A DNA stretch of 64,000 nt from Humulus lupulus (lineage: Eukaryota > Streptophyta > Magnoliopsida > Rosales > Cannabaceae): the NCBI RefSeq assembly GCF_963169125.1, contig NC_084801.1, forward strand, positions 113,983,061-114,047,060, given 5' to 3'. Numbering within the stretch: position 1 is the first letter of the stretch; every line of letters starts with the position of its first letter. Shown here piece by piece: positions 24,350 to 35,659 of this stretch. A program made the translations under genes and the position numbers. A model generated the notes under the pieces. The model searched no databases. It saw only the letters and a program-made list of their open reading frames with translations, and was not told where the DNA came from.

Positions 24350-24688
24350 TGATCATCGAGGCATCTCAACAATATGCCTGCAATCAATGACGCCGCTCAT
24401 CAGGCAAGATAACAACATCCAAAACCACCTCCCAATTCATATCAACCAACCATAAACAATAGTCCACAAAACACTAATAACATACCACAATCAAGGGGGC
24501 CATGCCCTAGCATCATGCATATGTCAACACACTCATCATGCTCTATATAAAATAATCAGGGAAACAGGGCACTTAAACACTCAATCAAGCATGAAATTCA
24601 ATCATTACCAACCAACCCTAAGTCGAGCTTGTCACTGGTAGCGAGCAAACATGTTCAGTCAATCTCCAGGAACCATATACCTTGGCTC

Positions 24689-24700
24689 GCTCTGATACCA
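24689..24700 (-). promoter_or_regulatory. Primer-binding site of Tekay-C
   Basis: TGGTATCAGAGC on the minus strand, 3 bp from the 5' LTR border, complementary to initiator methionine tRNA. The 24350-24688 stretch between it and gag is leader without a gene. Confidence 0.88.
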
Positions 24701-24703
24701 AGT

Positions 24704-27011
24704 TGTAATGCCTTACTTCCTAAGAGTCATTACTAAGTGAGTTTAAAACGTGCTAATCACTAGCTAATCGAGATTTTAGGTTAAAAGTGTAGCTAAACTG
24801 TGTTAAAATCTGTTACCAGTCATTTAGTATAAAACATATGATATCCATTGAAATCTCATAAAGTTTTACAGTTGGGATCCCAAAATACTGTTTAGAAAAT
24901 ATTTACAACTCAAAATACATTTCAGGTCGACTAGGTGACAAAATTTAGCTTAATACATAACATTTCCCAAAAATACCCCTGGCCATGGCAGCCAGGTAGG
25001 TCGAACATGTACATGTTGCATCACACTCTCCGTACTCATGGTTGGTCGACCTTTCCCTTGCCCTTACCTGCACCATAGAGCACCCATGAGCCAAAGCCCA
25101 GCAAGAAAACTCAACATAAAAAAATCTACATATTCATATCTATCAGCAGCATATAACAAAACAACCAACATGCTAAACACATAGCGGCCACGCCGTCCTA
25201 GGCGATTTACCAGACCCTGGGTTCATGATCTTCACAATGAGGATGACTTCAGCATCCTGAGAAGGGTCTCGCCCTAACGGCCTCCACTCTGCGTGTTCAA
25301 TATCGTTCCTGGCCCCTTGTCGTACTCGACTTTGCACTCCACGTGTTTAACGTTGTTCCCGACCCCTTGCCGTACTCGGCTTCCTACCGTTCTCAGCCTT
25401 CGCCATTCCCAGCCTTCACCGTTCATTCGCAAATATGCAACACATAGCATATAATCAACAAATACTTAAACAAATACAAAACATAAACAATATGGCTACG
25501 CCGTGCTATCAAATCACATAGGGTCGTGCCCTGCAATACAAACTATAGGGCCACACCCTGCTCTACGAGTACAACAGTTTTCTTATCTATGTCCCAAGCT
25601 CCCAGAGCACCGAAATCCTGAGCACAGTCCTCTAACCCGAGCCTCGCTGAAAACCTAGTCACAACACATTCACAATAGCCCTCCATTAAGATTTTATCCA
25701 ATAAATATCTTTGGGATACAATTCTAGTCTCCAGGACCTTGGATTCTATCAATCTCGGTGATAAAATCCATCCCGAGCCTTAACTTCTGGGTTCCCAATA
25801 AAAAATTCTCCAAACAGCCACTACTTTGAATTAGGGTCGCGGCCCAGCCCTTTAAGGGGCACGACATGCCCCAAAACAGAGGCAAAATGCCTCCCTGCAA
25901 GGAGACATGGGCCGCAACATACCCTTCCTAGGGTCGTGGTGCGCCTCAAGAACAGAGGCCTTCCCAGGCCTTCACGCACACACGGGCCGCGGCATTCCCA
26001 GCCTTGGGCCGCGGCTCGAACCTCCAAACCCAGAAAACCTCCATTTTTCCTGCATTTTCCTCAAGTCTAAACCCTCTTAAATCAACCCAATTCAAGACCT
26101 ATACCCAGAATCCTTGTCCCCATAAGCTTAACATCCTAATCATTTCATAAACAACCCCAAGACTTCTCCAAATAACCAAGAGTAATTCACAATTCAGCTC
26201 ACATGCATATCACTTCCAGCAGAACTCAACAAAAAGAATTGAGTTAAAAAGCTTACCCTTGAACTTAACTAAGTCTTTGAATTAGTTCCCAAAGTTCCAA
26301 GTTGCTAGCCTTCCAAACTCTAGCCTTGAATTCTTGAACTTTTGGCCTAAACTCCTTTAGAATTGTCTCAGTCTTCAAGCATCCAAAGAGAGAGGAAGAA
26401 ACCGAGAGATGAAGAAAGAGTCTTCTGTTTTGTTCCAATGGTTTCCCAAGGCTTCTCTAAGCTAAGTAATACTCCTACCAAATGACCAAACAGTCCCTTA
26501 CACTTATCTTCAACCCTTAAGTAATCCAAGGACAATTTAGTCATTTACCAAATCTTGTTAAGTCCCCGAGTATTCCTATAAATCCCCATTTAATCCCAAC
26601 ATGTCCAAATGATTTCCGAACTACTACCCGTTACTCGATAATTCCCGAACACATATTATATCCCCAAAATACCCCCAGGCTCCTCCCGAGCTGGGCATTT
26701 GACCCCGTTGTGACTTTCTACCCAAACCGCTCCCTAGGACTGTCTCAGATCGTTCATCACAAATATATCACCACTCACACGTGGTATCAATCACAATATA
26801 CACAAATATCACATTTATGTTCTCAACAGGCTAAAATTACAAACATGCCCCTAACGGCCAAAAGGGGCCCACATGCATATTTAATTTACCTAAACATGCA
26901 TTTCTAATCACATACTCATCAAATACACATATTAACATAATAAATAAATTATTTCCCTACAGGCACGCTAATCACGACCCTAAGCCTTATGAGCAAATTC
27001 GGGACACTACA
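24704..27011 (-). repeat. 5' LTR of Tekay-C
   Basis: About 2,308 bp, running TGTAGTGTCCC at 27011 to ...TTACA at 24704 on the minus strand. It is collinear with 17513-19817. Confidence 0.92.
25834..26018 (+). repeat. GC-rich paired-motif module, copy in Tekay-C 5' LTR
   Basis: Same architecture as 18641-18825, here with better preserved CGGGCCGCGGCAT and TTGGGCCGCGGCTCGA near 25983-26018. Confidence 0.8.
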
Positions 27012-27016
27012 CTCCT

Positions 27017-27138
27017 GGTGTGCAATCCCCAAGTGATGCGTCTCCCCACTCGAGTGTGGTAGGTGGCACATTTTTTGAAAGGTGGAGCTCAAAAGTTTCC
27101 TTCTTAGAGGATCCGAGCCAACACTTTTGAGGGGGCAA
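27017..27138 (+). other. Tat-A sequence between Tekay-C and the 3' LTR, with polypurine tract
   Basis: It resembles, in inverse orientation, 57616-57735 of the third Tat fragment. The polypurine tract TTTTGAGGGGGCAAAA (27123-27138) abuts the 3' LTR. Confidence 0.8.
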
Positions 27139-27660
27139 AATGTTACACCAAAATTGCAAGGATGAATAAATAAGCCTTGAAATGTAGGCTCGTAAAGTGT
27201 AAGCTTGAAAATAACAAACAGTGGTTGAACACTTGTATTAATATGCATGATCCCTGACCTGTCAGCAATCTAGCACAAGAATAAAGGCTCGAGCTTAGGT
27301 TTCAAGCCCGAAAGAAAGAATCTTCTCCGAGGCATATGAGTATTATTCAAGCCTTATTTTCAGGCTCAAGGGCATTGGTCTCCAACAATTGAGTTGAGGA
27401 GGAGGCTGACCGAAATAATAAGCTAGAATTTATGTCGATCTCAAAAGCGTGTTGTCCTTGTATTCGAGGTCAGCAACGCATTTTGCATACAACAACTGTT
27501 AGGAGATCCCTATTCTTTAGGGATTTGTTTTTATCTGATAATTAAATCCCAATTATCATGGGATGTTAAGTATTTAATAAATTTATTTATATTTATTTCA
27601 AATTTGAATAATTGGTTGTAACTTCCCTGAATTAAGGGAAGATATTCTCCCAACTAGGTC
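27139..27660 (+). repeat. 3' LTR of Tat-A, first part
   Basis: TGTTACACC start, collinear with 6116-6549 of the 5' LTR plus about 85 bp absent there. It is cut by Tat-B after AGGTC at 27656-27660, directly before the position of the TATA box. Confidence 0.92.
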
Positions 27661-28253
27661 TGTTATCCAAAAAATTAGCATTGATGACGTGGCAAGTGAT
27701 CCCTGGACACGTGGCTGACACCTGGAAGAGCTCTGCTAGGGTATCGACCAGAAGACACATTAGAAGCAGTAAGCAGCCCAGTTTTACCTACGACCAGTCT
27801 GGTCGATGGTTCCGCATACAAAGCAACATTACTGAGAAGATCTTTGTAAATCCCGAATTTAACTCACACAATCTCCTGAGTATCTGATTATTCAGGAAAG
27901 AATATCTGTAACAATCTTTTGTAATCCCCCTTGAGCCTATAAATAGCAAAAGATAGCTCAAGGAAGGGACTTTTGGCTTTTGAATCATTTGAGACTAGAG
28001 TAATTCTCCTAGTGATATTGTATTGTTCTTCAGAGGTTAGTGAAACTCATTGAACCCTTGTTCTTTGATCACTCCTTTGATTCTTATATCAATAACAATC
28101 TAAGTGGACGTAGGTTATTACCAGATCCTAGGGCCGAACCACTATAAAAACATCGTGTTGTTATTCCTTTTTGTCATTACGTTCTTCTCTACACATTTAT
28201 TCATATCAAGCATATTCTGACTCCGTGTCAGTTGACCAAAATCTGGGTCAACA
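27661..28253 (+). repeat. 5' LTR of Tat-B
   Basis: 593 bp, the same length as the 3' LTR. The TATA box TATAAATAG is at 27938-27946. Confidence 0.94.
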
Positions 28254-28254
28254 T

Positions 28255-28274
28255 TCTGGTGCTTTCATTGAGAG
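28255..28274 (+). promoter_or_regulatory. Primer-binding site of Tat-B
   Basis: TCTGGTGCTTTCATTGAGAG, one base after the LTR. It is the same type as in Tat-A. Confidence 0.8.
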
Positions 28275-28301
28275 CTTGATTTATCATTGCTGAGAAAACT
28301 A

Positions 28302-30620
28302 ATGGCAAAAACTGGAAGGAAAGCTGGACAGGCGACCGCTGCTGCGCCATCAAATCCACCTCCTCCTCCCCCTGCAAGCGTGGCAGAGGATGAGCCACAT
28401 CTGACTTTCAGGAGGAAGAAATGGATGATGCAACCTGAAGAGTACCCTGGGGGTGTTGCAGGAGGAGCTGGCTAGTCTAAAAGCCAGTCAAGAGACTGCT
28501 GCCGGAGTTGTGGCGCGGCAGCAGCAGGAGATTGAACGACAACGCGCGGAACTAAGCGAAAGGCAGGCAGAGATGGACTGCCGCCAGAGCGACGCCATGG
28601 CAGCCCTCGAGGCAGCCTTGTAGCTGGCAAGGAATCAGGCCGCACCTGTTTCGCAACCTGACCAACCTGTCAATGGGCCACCCCAGAGGGGTCCTAATCC
28701 AAGCCCACCGATCCAGCCTTCGAGTCCACAAAGGTTCGAGCAGCCTCAAGCGCCCCATGACGATGTCCCGCTGGACCCTAAGGCGCAGCCACCATCCCAA
28801 GCTGGTCGCGGCAATCCCCCGCAACAGAGGCAGAATAGGGCCGAGCATCAGCCTCGTAGTCCTAGACGCCGTAGAGGCGATGAGCCAAACCTACCGAACA
28901 GAGGTCAGTATCCCCCTGGTAACAGGAGGGACTCAGAGTTAGGCTCTGCAGTCCGAGGTCCCCCACGGCAGGATAATGCACAAGGACACCACGACCAGCG
29001 CAGGCCACCCTCTAACATGCGAGACGTTTCAGCCAGGGATGGAAATCGAGGGAACAGTCGATCCCACCATAGCCAGTCGAGGTTCAGGGATGGGCATGGA
29101 TATAATGAGGCTGATTCAGGCAAGGGAAATGCTGGTCGAAGGAATGAAGAAAGAGGTAAAGGCAGGAGCCATGTACCTCAAGATGACCAACCCAATAGAT
29201 GGGATGCTGGGGGGTAGCCCAAACAAAATAATGTCTTCAACCGACTCGGGGGTAGCGAGCAGCGGAGAAGAAACGAAGATTTGTGTGACATACTCAACGA
29301 TCGCCGCGAGCGGCATGGCGAGAACGACCCACCAGCAACAGAGGCCACAGCGATTCCTGCCGCTGTACAGGCCCAGATAGATGCCCTCAACCAAGCAGTG
29401 CAACAGTTGGTCGGGGGAAGGACATCTTATATCGACCACGATAGGAGGAAAGGCACTCCTTTCGTACAGAGGATAGCTAATGCCGAAACTCCAAGCAAGT
29501 TCAAAATGCCTACACTTCCAAACTTTGACGGGTATGGAGACCCAGTGTCTCATGTCAACAAGTTTGAAATCCAAATGGACATTCAGAAAGTGTCCGAAGA
29601 CGCTCGGTGCAGGATCTTCCCTGCAACACTTTCTGAAGCCGCGCAGGAATGGTTTTTTAAGTTTCCTCCCGCAAGCATAGTTTCCTAGGAGATGTTCGTA
29701 AGGGAGTTTTACGGACAGTTCTATGCAGGTCGTGTGCATCCGACCGAAGCAAACTAGCTGGTTGAGATTCGCCAGCAGGATGGAGAGTCAGTAAAGGACT
29801 ACATCCAGCGCTTTATGCGAGCGACGGTTGGAGAAAAAACGATGGGGGACGAAGGCAAAATGATGGCCATTACCGCAGGGGTTAAACGTCGTTCTCCCCT
29901 CTGGAAAAGTCTCCGAAAGGAAGGAGTGAGAACTACCCAAGAATTTTTTGACCGGGCTGATCGCTACATCAAGCTCGAAGAAGCCATTGCTGATGATGGA
30001 AAGCCCTCAAGCAAGGATAAGAAGGCTTCCAAAGCCGCCAATGGTTCCAAGCCTAATGGCAACAGCAAAGGCAACGGCAATGGCAAGAATGGTTGAAAAC
30101 GGCCGTATAACGAGCCTTCCACCTCCGACAATAAACGAATCAAGGGTAATCGTTATGAACCTCGGTTCACTAACTACACTGCCCTCGTCAAGTCTTGGGG
30201 AGAGGTTTATCAAGCCACAAGTTCTAGTGTGCCTTATAAAAAACCTGGCCCCATTCGAAAGGATATTTTGAAAAGAGACACTACCAAGTTCTGTCGTTAT
30301 CATAACGACTACGGACATGACACCAATGAATGCAACCAATTAAAAGACAAGATCGATTTCCTTATTAGACAAGGACACTTGAGAAGATACGTACGGGCCT
30401 CGGGAAATTCCCAACGAGAAGCTCCGGGTAGCAACGAGCAAGCGCCCACGCGCCAGCGCTCGCCACCCTTACAGCCTGCCCCCGTGACTGGCACACTCTT
30501 AACCATCTGTGGAGGCCCACACCTCGCGAGAAATAGCGGAAAGGCCAGGGAACGATATGCTCGGACTCTGCGCCACGACCAGGACATCGAGATGATGACT
30601 GTGGAGGACCGTGCACCAAA
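28302..30620 (+). pseudogene. Tat-B gag
   Basis: The start is ATG 28302 (MAKTGRKAGQ), then a proline run and, after a one-base frame change near 28440, a coiled coil (28450-28620, many glutamine, glutamate and arginine). A long arginine/proline-rich disordered region follows (28630-29220). The capsid comes next (KFKMPTLPNFDGYGDPVSHV near 29500, DGESVKDYIQRFM near 29780), then a lysine/asparagine-rich linker and a zinc knuckle C-x2-H-x4-H-x4-C near 30292-30333 (CRYHNDYGHDTNEC). In-frame stops: TAG at 28621, 29215, 29686 and 29755, TGA at 30094. Several stand where glutamine or tryptophan is expected, the pattern left by cytosine deamination. Confidence 0.85.
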
Positions 30621-31215
30621 AAAGGCTCGGTCAGGGGAAGGTGAGATAACCTTCTCTGATGTCGATGCCCAACACGTCCAGTTCCCACATACCGATCCGC
30701 TGGTCATGGACATCTAGATGGCCAACGTGATGGTGAAGAGGGTACTGTTCGATACAGGAAGTTTAGTGAATATCATGTATAAATCAACACTGGAACGCAT
30801 GAAATTGTCTATTAAGAACTTGGAGCCCTGCAACCAAACGATATACGGCTTCTCTGGAGAAGGACTCGCCCCCGCCAGATTGATCAAACTGCCAGTAACG
30901 ACAGGTACAGCGCCTGCAACAAGGACATTACTCGCCACTTTTGTAGTGGTCGATTGTCCTTCGGCGTACAATGCCGTTATTGGAAGGCCTATATTGGTTG
31001 ATCTACGGGCTGTCATCTCTATGTGGCACTTGGCCATGAAGTTCCCAACAGACGCGGGGGTAGGATGCGTGTTGGGGAACCAGAGGGAAGCCAGGGAGTG
31101 CTACAACGCCTCAATCACAAAGGCAAAAAATGGAACGTCGAAGAGCACTACCTCAGATAGGTTGCAGATGGCAGTAGATACACAAGCCCCATCCGGTGAT
31201 GAAGTCACCAAATAG
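30621..31215 (+). pseudogene. Tat-B protease region
   Basis: HVQFPHTDPLVMDI, a stop TAG at 30715, then LFDTGSLVNIMYKSTLERM with the D-T-G catalytic triplet (about 30748-30756). A glycine-rich flap and CPSAYNAVIGRPILVDL (near 30958) follow. It ends at the TAG at 31213, and pol continues in another frame. Confidence 0.8.
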
Positions 31216-31339
31216 GGTGTTGCCCAAAGTGAGGATAGAGACTTAGATCCTCGCTTTGGGGATTTTGAAGAAAACATTGGACCCGTCGAGGACCTGGAGG
31301 AGGTCCAACTCGACAAAGAGACCCGACCAGAGTCGTAAA

Positions 31340-32700
31340 GGTTGGGAAAAACTTAGAGCCTACCACGAAGCACGCATTGGTGGAATTTTTGCGAAAGAAC
31401 CAGGAGGTTTTCGCCTGGTCGCATAAAGACATGGCTGGGATAGATCCTGCAGTAATCAGCCATGTTCTGAATATAGACAAGACCTTTCCACCCGTGCAAT
31501 AAAAGAGAAGGTTGCTCGGTAAGGATAGATCGAGAGCCTTAAAAGAAGAAGTCGAAAGACTAAAGGAGAATGGGTTCATCAGGGTGGCATTTTATCCATC
31601 GTGGGTCTCCAATCCAGTGCTGGTTCCCAAGCCTAACGGCAAGTGGCGAACCTGCGTGGATTTTACAGACCTCAATAAAGCCTGCCCAAAAGACTGCTTC
31701 CTACTCCCAAGGATCGACCAGCTGGTCGATGCAACTGCAGGGCACGAGATCCTCTCATTCATGGATGCATATTCAGGCTACAACCAGATTAGCATGCATC
31801 CCCCTGACGAGGATCACACCAGCTTTTGGACCGATACGGGCTTATACTGTTACAAAGTAATGCCCTTCGGGCTGAAAAATGCAGGTGCGACTTACCAGCG
31901 GCTAGTCAACCACATGTTTAAGGAGCAAATCGGAGTAAACATGGAGGTATACGTGGACGACATGCTGGTGAAGTCTAACAAGGCAGAAGGACATGTGAGG
32001 GACTTACAAGAGTGCTTTGATGTATTAAACAAATACCAGATGAAGTTAAATCCCCTCAAATGTTCCTTCGGAGTTGGATCAGGGAAGTTTTTGGGGTTTA
32101 TTGTAAATTCAAGAGGAATCGAGGCCAACCCTGACAAGATAAAAGCCCTGATCGACATGAAATCGCCAGAAAGGATCAAAGATGTACAAAGTTTAATTGG
32201 GAGAATCGCAGCCCTAAGCAGATTTATTTCAAAATCAACAGACAAGTGCGTCCCTTTTTTCAACCTACTCAGAGGAAATAAGAAGTTTGAATGGACGATA
32301 GACTGCGAACAAGCGTTCCAAGCCTTGAAAGCCCATATGGCACAACCTCCCATCTTATCAAAGCCAATCGAAGGAGAAACTTTGTTTGTTTACCTGGCGA
32401 TTACTGAAGTTGCTGCTAGCATGGTACTAGTGCGAGAGGAAGAAGGCGTACAGAAAGCAGTCTACTATGTCAGCAAGAGACTGATCGGGGCAGAATTGAG
32501 ATATCCGCCAATCGAGAGGTTAGCATATTGCTTAATCCTGGCCTCTAGGAAGCTACGCCCTTACTTTCAAGCCCATCCTATTACAATTCTAACTGACCAG
32601 CCCCTTCGGCAAGTCCTCCAAAAACCAGAGGCGGCTAGGCGATTATTGAAATGGGCAGTCAAATTAGGGCAGTTCAACATAACCTATTTACCGTGAGCAG
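31340..32700 (+). pseudogene. Tat-B reverse transcriptase and first RNase H
   Basis: Nearly open: HALVEFLRKNQEVFAWSH (31370), stop TAA at 31500, then an uninterrupted frame to the TGA at 32694. Motifs are PNGKWRTCVDFTDLNKACPK (31635), FMDAYSGYNQISMHPPDEDH (31760), MPFGLKNAGATYQR (31860) and the active site YVDDMLVKS near 31950. The first RNase H is the degenerate type (YLAITEVAASMVLVRE, YPPIERLAYCLILASRKLR), as usual when a second RNase H is present. RT looks intact except for the stop upstream. Confidence 0.92.
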
Positions 32701-33190
32701 CAGTCAAGGGACAAGTTTTGGCCGACCTTATTACAGAGTTCACCGAACTCCCAGACAGCGAACAGTGCGAACAGCCTAAAGCGCCTGAGCCTCAAGACAA
32801 AGCTCCTTCGTGGAAGTTATTCACAGATGGGTCGTCCAACGAATCCCACGCTGGAGCGGGAGTGATATTGATAACGCCGGAAGGGCATCGATTTCACTGT
32901 GCTATCAGGTTTGACTTCACCGCGTCGAATAACGAAGCTGAGTATGAAGCACTCCTCACTGGATTGAGAATGGCATAGGATATAAGCATAAAAACGCTTG
33001 ATATCTACAGTGATTCACAGCTGGTGGTGAATTAGGTCTTAGGAGAATATCAAGCGCAAGGCTTAAAAATGGTGGCCTACTTAAATAAAACAAAAGACCT
33101 ACTAGCCCAGTTCACTAAATACACCCTCCAGCAAATTCTGCGAGATCAGAATTCAAATGCAAATGCCTTAGCCAAACTCGCAAGCGCGAA
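32701..33190 (+). pseudogene. Tat-B second (archaeal-like) RNase H
   Basis: KLFTDGSSNESHAGAGVI (32814), SNNEAEYEALLTGLRMA (32922), stop TAG at 32976, IYSDSQLVV (33003), stop TAG at 33033, and NSNANALAKLAS (33153). D, E and D of the active site are kept. The fourth position, usually D in this family and kept in Tat-A, reads N. Dual RNase H domains are a known mark of the Tat lineage. Confidence 0.85.
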
Positions 33191-34147
33191 GGATGCTGAC
33201 AATTTGAACATTGTGCCAGTAGAAAGACTAAGTAAGCCAAGCATACAAGCGGCCGAATCCAGTATGGAGATTCGAATGGAAGATACATGGATGGCACCTT
33301 ATTTGGAGTATTTGACAAATGGTACTCTACCAACAGATAGAAACAAAGCCAGAACTCTACAAAGGCGAGCCGCTAGGTACATACTAGTCGATGGTGTTAT
33401 GTATCGAAGAGGATATTCAATACCACTACTCAGATGCGTTACACCAGAAAAAGCTAAGGAACTCATGAAAGAGGTACATGAAGGCTTCTACAGGGATCAC
33501 GCTGGGGGGCAGAGTTTGGCAAAGAAGATTCTAAGGCAAGGCTACTTCTGGCCAACTATGAATGAGGATTCGATGGAGTTTGTACGAAGATGCGATAAAT
33601 TTCAAAGATTCTCCAAGATTCCACGAGCAGCTCCAAACGAATTAAAACAAATGCAAAGTTCGTGGCCTTTTGCAGTATGGGGGATAGATTTGATTGGATC
33701 CCTACCTACAGGGAAAGGCGGAGTAAAGTACGCAGTCGTAGCAGTCGATTACTTCACCAAATGGGCCGAAGCTGAGCCGCTCCCTACCATCACGACCAAG
33801 AAAGTCCTTGATTTCGTTATTAAGAACATTGTCTGTCGATATGGTTTGCCTAGAAAGATAGTTTCAGACAATGGAACCCAATTTGACAGCGATTTATTCA
33901 CCGATTTCTGCGAAATACATGGAGTCGTTAAAAGCTTTTCTTCAGTTGCACACCCCCAGGCGAATGGGCAGATCGAAGCCGTGAATAAAACCCTTAAAGA
34001 CACCCTGAAGAAGAGGCTTGAAGAAGCTAAGGGAGCGTGGCCAGAGAAATTGCCTAAAGTCCTCTAGTCGTATAGAACGTCTCACCGAACAGCGACAGGA
34101 CATACCCCATTTTCCTTAGCCTATGGATATGAGGCAATGTTGCCTGT
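33191..34147 (+). pseudogene. Tat-B integrase, N-terminal and core part
   Basis: Zinc-binding HEGFYRDHAGGQ (33477) but CDKF at 33591-33602, where the last cysteine ligand is replaced by phenylalanine. The core has WGIDLIGSLPTG (33679), VSDNGTQFDS (33861) and HPQANGQIEAVNK (33951), so the D-D-E residues are present. Stop TAG at 34065. The gene is cut at 34147 by Athila-D (duplication CCTGT at 34143-34147 and 45874-45878). Confidence 0.9.
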
Positions 34148-35519
34148 TGTTGAGTCTAGTTTTTGTTATGTTTTGGTGATGTTTTTAGTAGTCTTTTATT
34201 TCGTTTTTCTTTCATTTAGTGCGGGTTTATGCTTTGTTTGTTTGTCTTTGTGAATATCAGGAAGAATTTAGCATGTGGAAGAAAATTCCAAAGAAAGGGA
34301 AGAAATAATCAAGTTTTTCATCATATTTTGATAAAGAATGGTTCTCAACACAATTTGGAAGTGTTGGTGAAATTTTGGGATGAAAACTTGAAGAATTGAG
34401 AAATTCCTTAAGAGCCACGGCATGAGCAAAGTGGAACCGCGGCTAGGGGGAGAAACAGAAGCATTGTTTTTGAGGACATCCTCGGGTCGCGGCATAGCTA
34501 TAGAGAGCCGCGGCATAGATGGGCATTTTGCCCAGAACTCGTTGATGCGGGCCACGGCATGGCTTCAGAGGGCCGCGGCATGGAAAGGGCTTTTTGCCCA
34601 GGAATTTGGACACGGGCCGCAGCATAGTGTATGTAGAGCCGCGGCCCGCCTCTTTAAAATTTGAAACCTTAGGTTTTAACTTGGCGAAAAAGAAGAAAGA
34701 AGACACGTACGGATTGTGGATAATGCTGGTTTTGAAGGCTGAAGACCTAGAGTATTTTTACATGTTTTTCTTCTTCTTCCTGATGTTATCTTTAATTTTT
34801 GTTGTGATTAGCATTATGATTATGAACTAATTTTCTGTTTAGGATGTTTGATTGAATCACTTGAATCCCTGTTATGAACTAATGCAATTTTATTGTTCTT
34901 CTTCTTTAATCTTCTTCAATTCCATATAATCTGTTCTTTTAAATTGATTATTGATTGGCCATCTTTAGTCATTTACATATGTTTTTAAGTCAAAATCTGA
35001 GAAGTGAGATTTAATTCTGCTGTGGTTATATTGGACATAATTCTAATTTAAAACAAAAGTATCTGAATTAATTGTGTAACTGTTATTAAGTTGATTGAGA
35101 TTAATGCTACATGCGTGGTTCAATTTACCATAGAAATATAGGAAATTGTCATCTAGGTTGAGTTTATAATTCATAGTATGATTATAGGCTGCTTTATCGA
35201 CTTGTTAATTGGATTAGGTCAAAAGAAGAAGAATTCACACTTTGCATTAGGGAATAATAGGGAGGATAGTTGATGAGATTGAATATCCTAATTGTTTCTC
35301 AGTGATTAAATTAAAAGTTTTTCCATTAGTTGTTATTCTATTCAATTTTCAATTATTGTTTCTGCAATTTATAAAAATCAAGAATTTCAATTTATCAAAT
35401 AGAACAAGAAATTAATTGACTAGTAATTGATAACTCAGTCCTTGAGGATGATACTTGGTTTTACCATTTTATTACGAGTTTGCGACTGTGTGCACTTGCA
35501 TAGCAAAAATATCGCAACA
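34148..35519 (+). repeat. 5' LTR of Athila-D
   Basis: It starts TGTTGAGTCTAG and ends ATCGCAACA. It contains a GC-rich module (34406-34648) followed by a TTTAAAAT box (34653) that could serve as core promoter. Confidence 0.94.
34406..34648 (+). repeat. GC-rich paired-motif module, Athila-D 5' LTR
   Basis: CCTTAAGAGCCACGGCAT opens the module. Three imperfect units of about 65-75 bp follow, each with two copies of GGGCCGCGGCAT-like motifs about 20 bp apart and a TTTTGCCCAG spacer. It closes at GAGCCGCGGCCCG. Confidence 0.85.
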
Positions 35520-35525
35520 AGTTTT

Positions 35526-35543
35526 TGGCGCCGTTGCCGGGGA
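35526..35543 (+). promoter_or_regulatory. Primer-binding site of Athila-D
   Basis: TGGCGCCGTTGCCGGGGA, the standard Athila primer site, 6 bp after the LTR. The 116-bp leader between it and gag holds nothing else. Confidence 0.93.
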
Positions 35544-35659
35544 CTGAAAATAATTATCAATATCAGTCTAATTAATTTTTATTCTAATTTGATTTTAATT
35601 TCTCTTATTTCTAATCTGTTTAGTTGCTTAATTTGTCTATCTCAGGTGAATTTTGGTAT

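Larger units (their letters stand above)
17513..27011 (-). mobile_element. Tekay-C: chromovirus (Ty3/gypsy) inserted in Tat-A
   Basis: A minus-strand element of 9.5 kb with LTRs of about 2.3 kb (17513-19817, 24704-27011). Its polyprotein is in the order gag, protease, RT, RNase H, integrase, chromodomain. The target duplication CTCCT lies at 17508-17512 and 27012-27016. Long LTRs, a C-terminal chromodomain and a methionine-tRNA primer site fit the Tekay/Del chromovirus clade. The LTRs differ by roughly 6-10% in the stretches compared. Confidence 0.92.

Noticed and set aside
24686..24703. tRNA gene fragments at the TGGTATCAGAGC sites
   Set aside because: Only the primer-site length is present, next to LTR borders. 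No cloverleaf can be drawn around them.
28673..29739. Several overlapping ORFs on both strands (for example 29116-29739 minus, 28976-29380 plus)
   Set aside because: Shadows of the Tat-B gag frame, caused by its arginine/proline-rich GC-rich composition.
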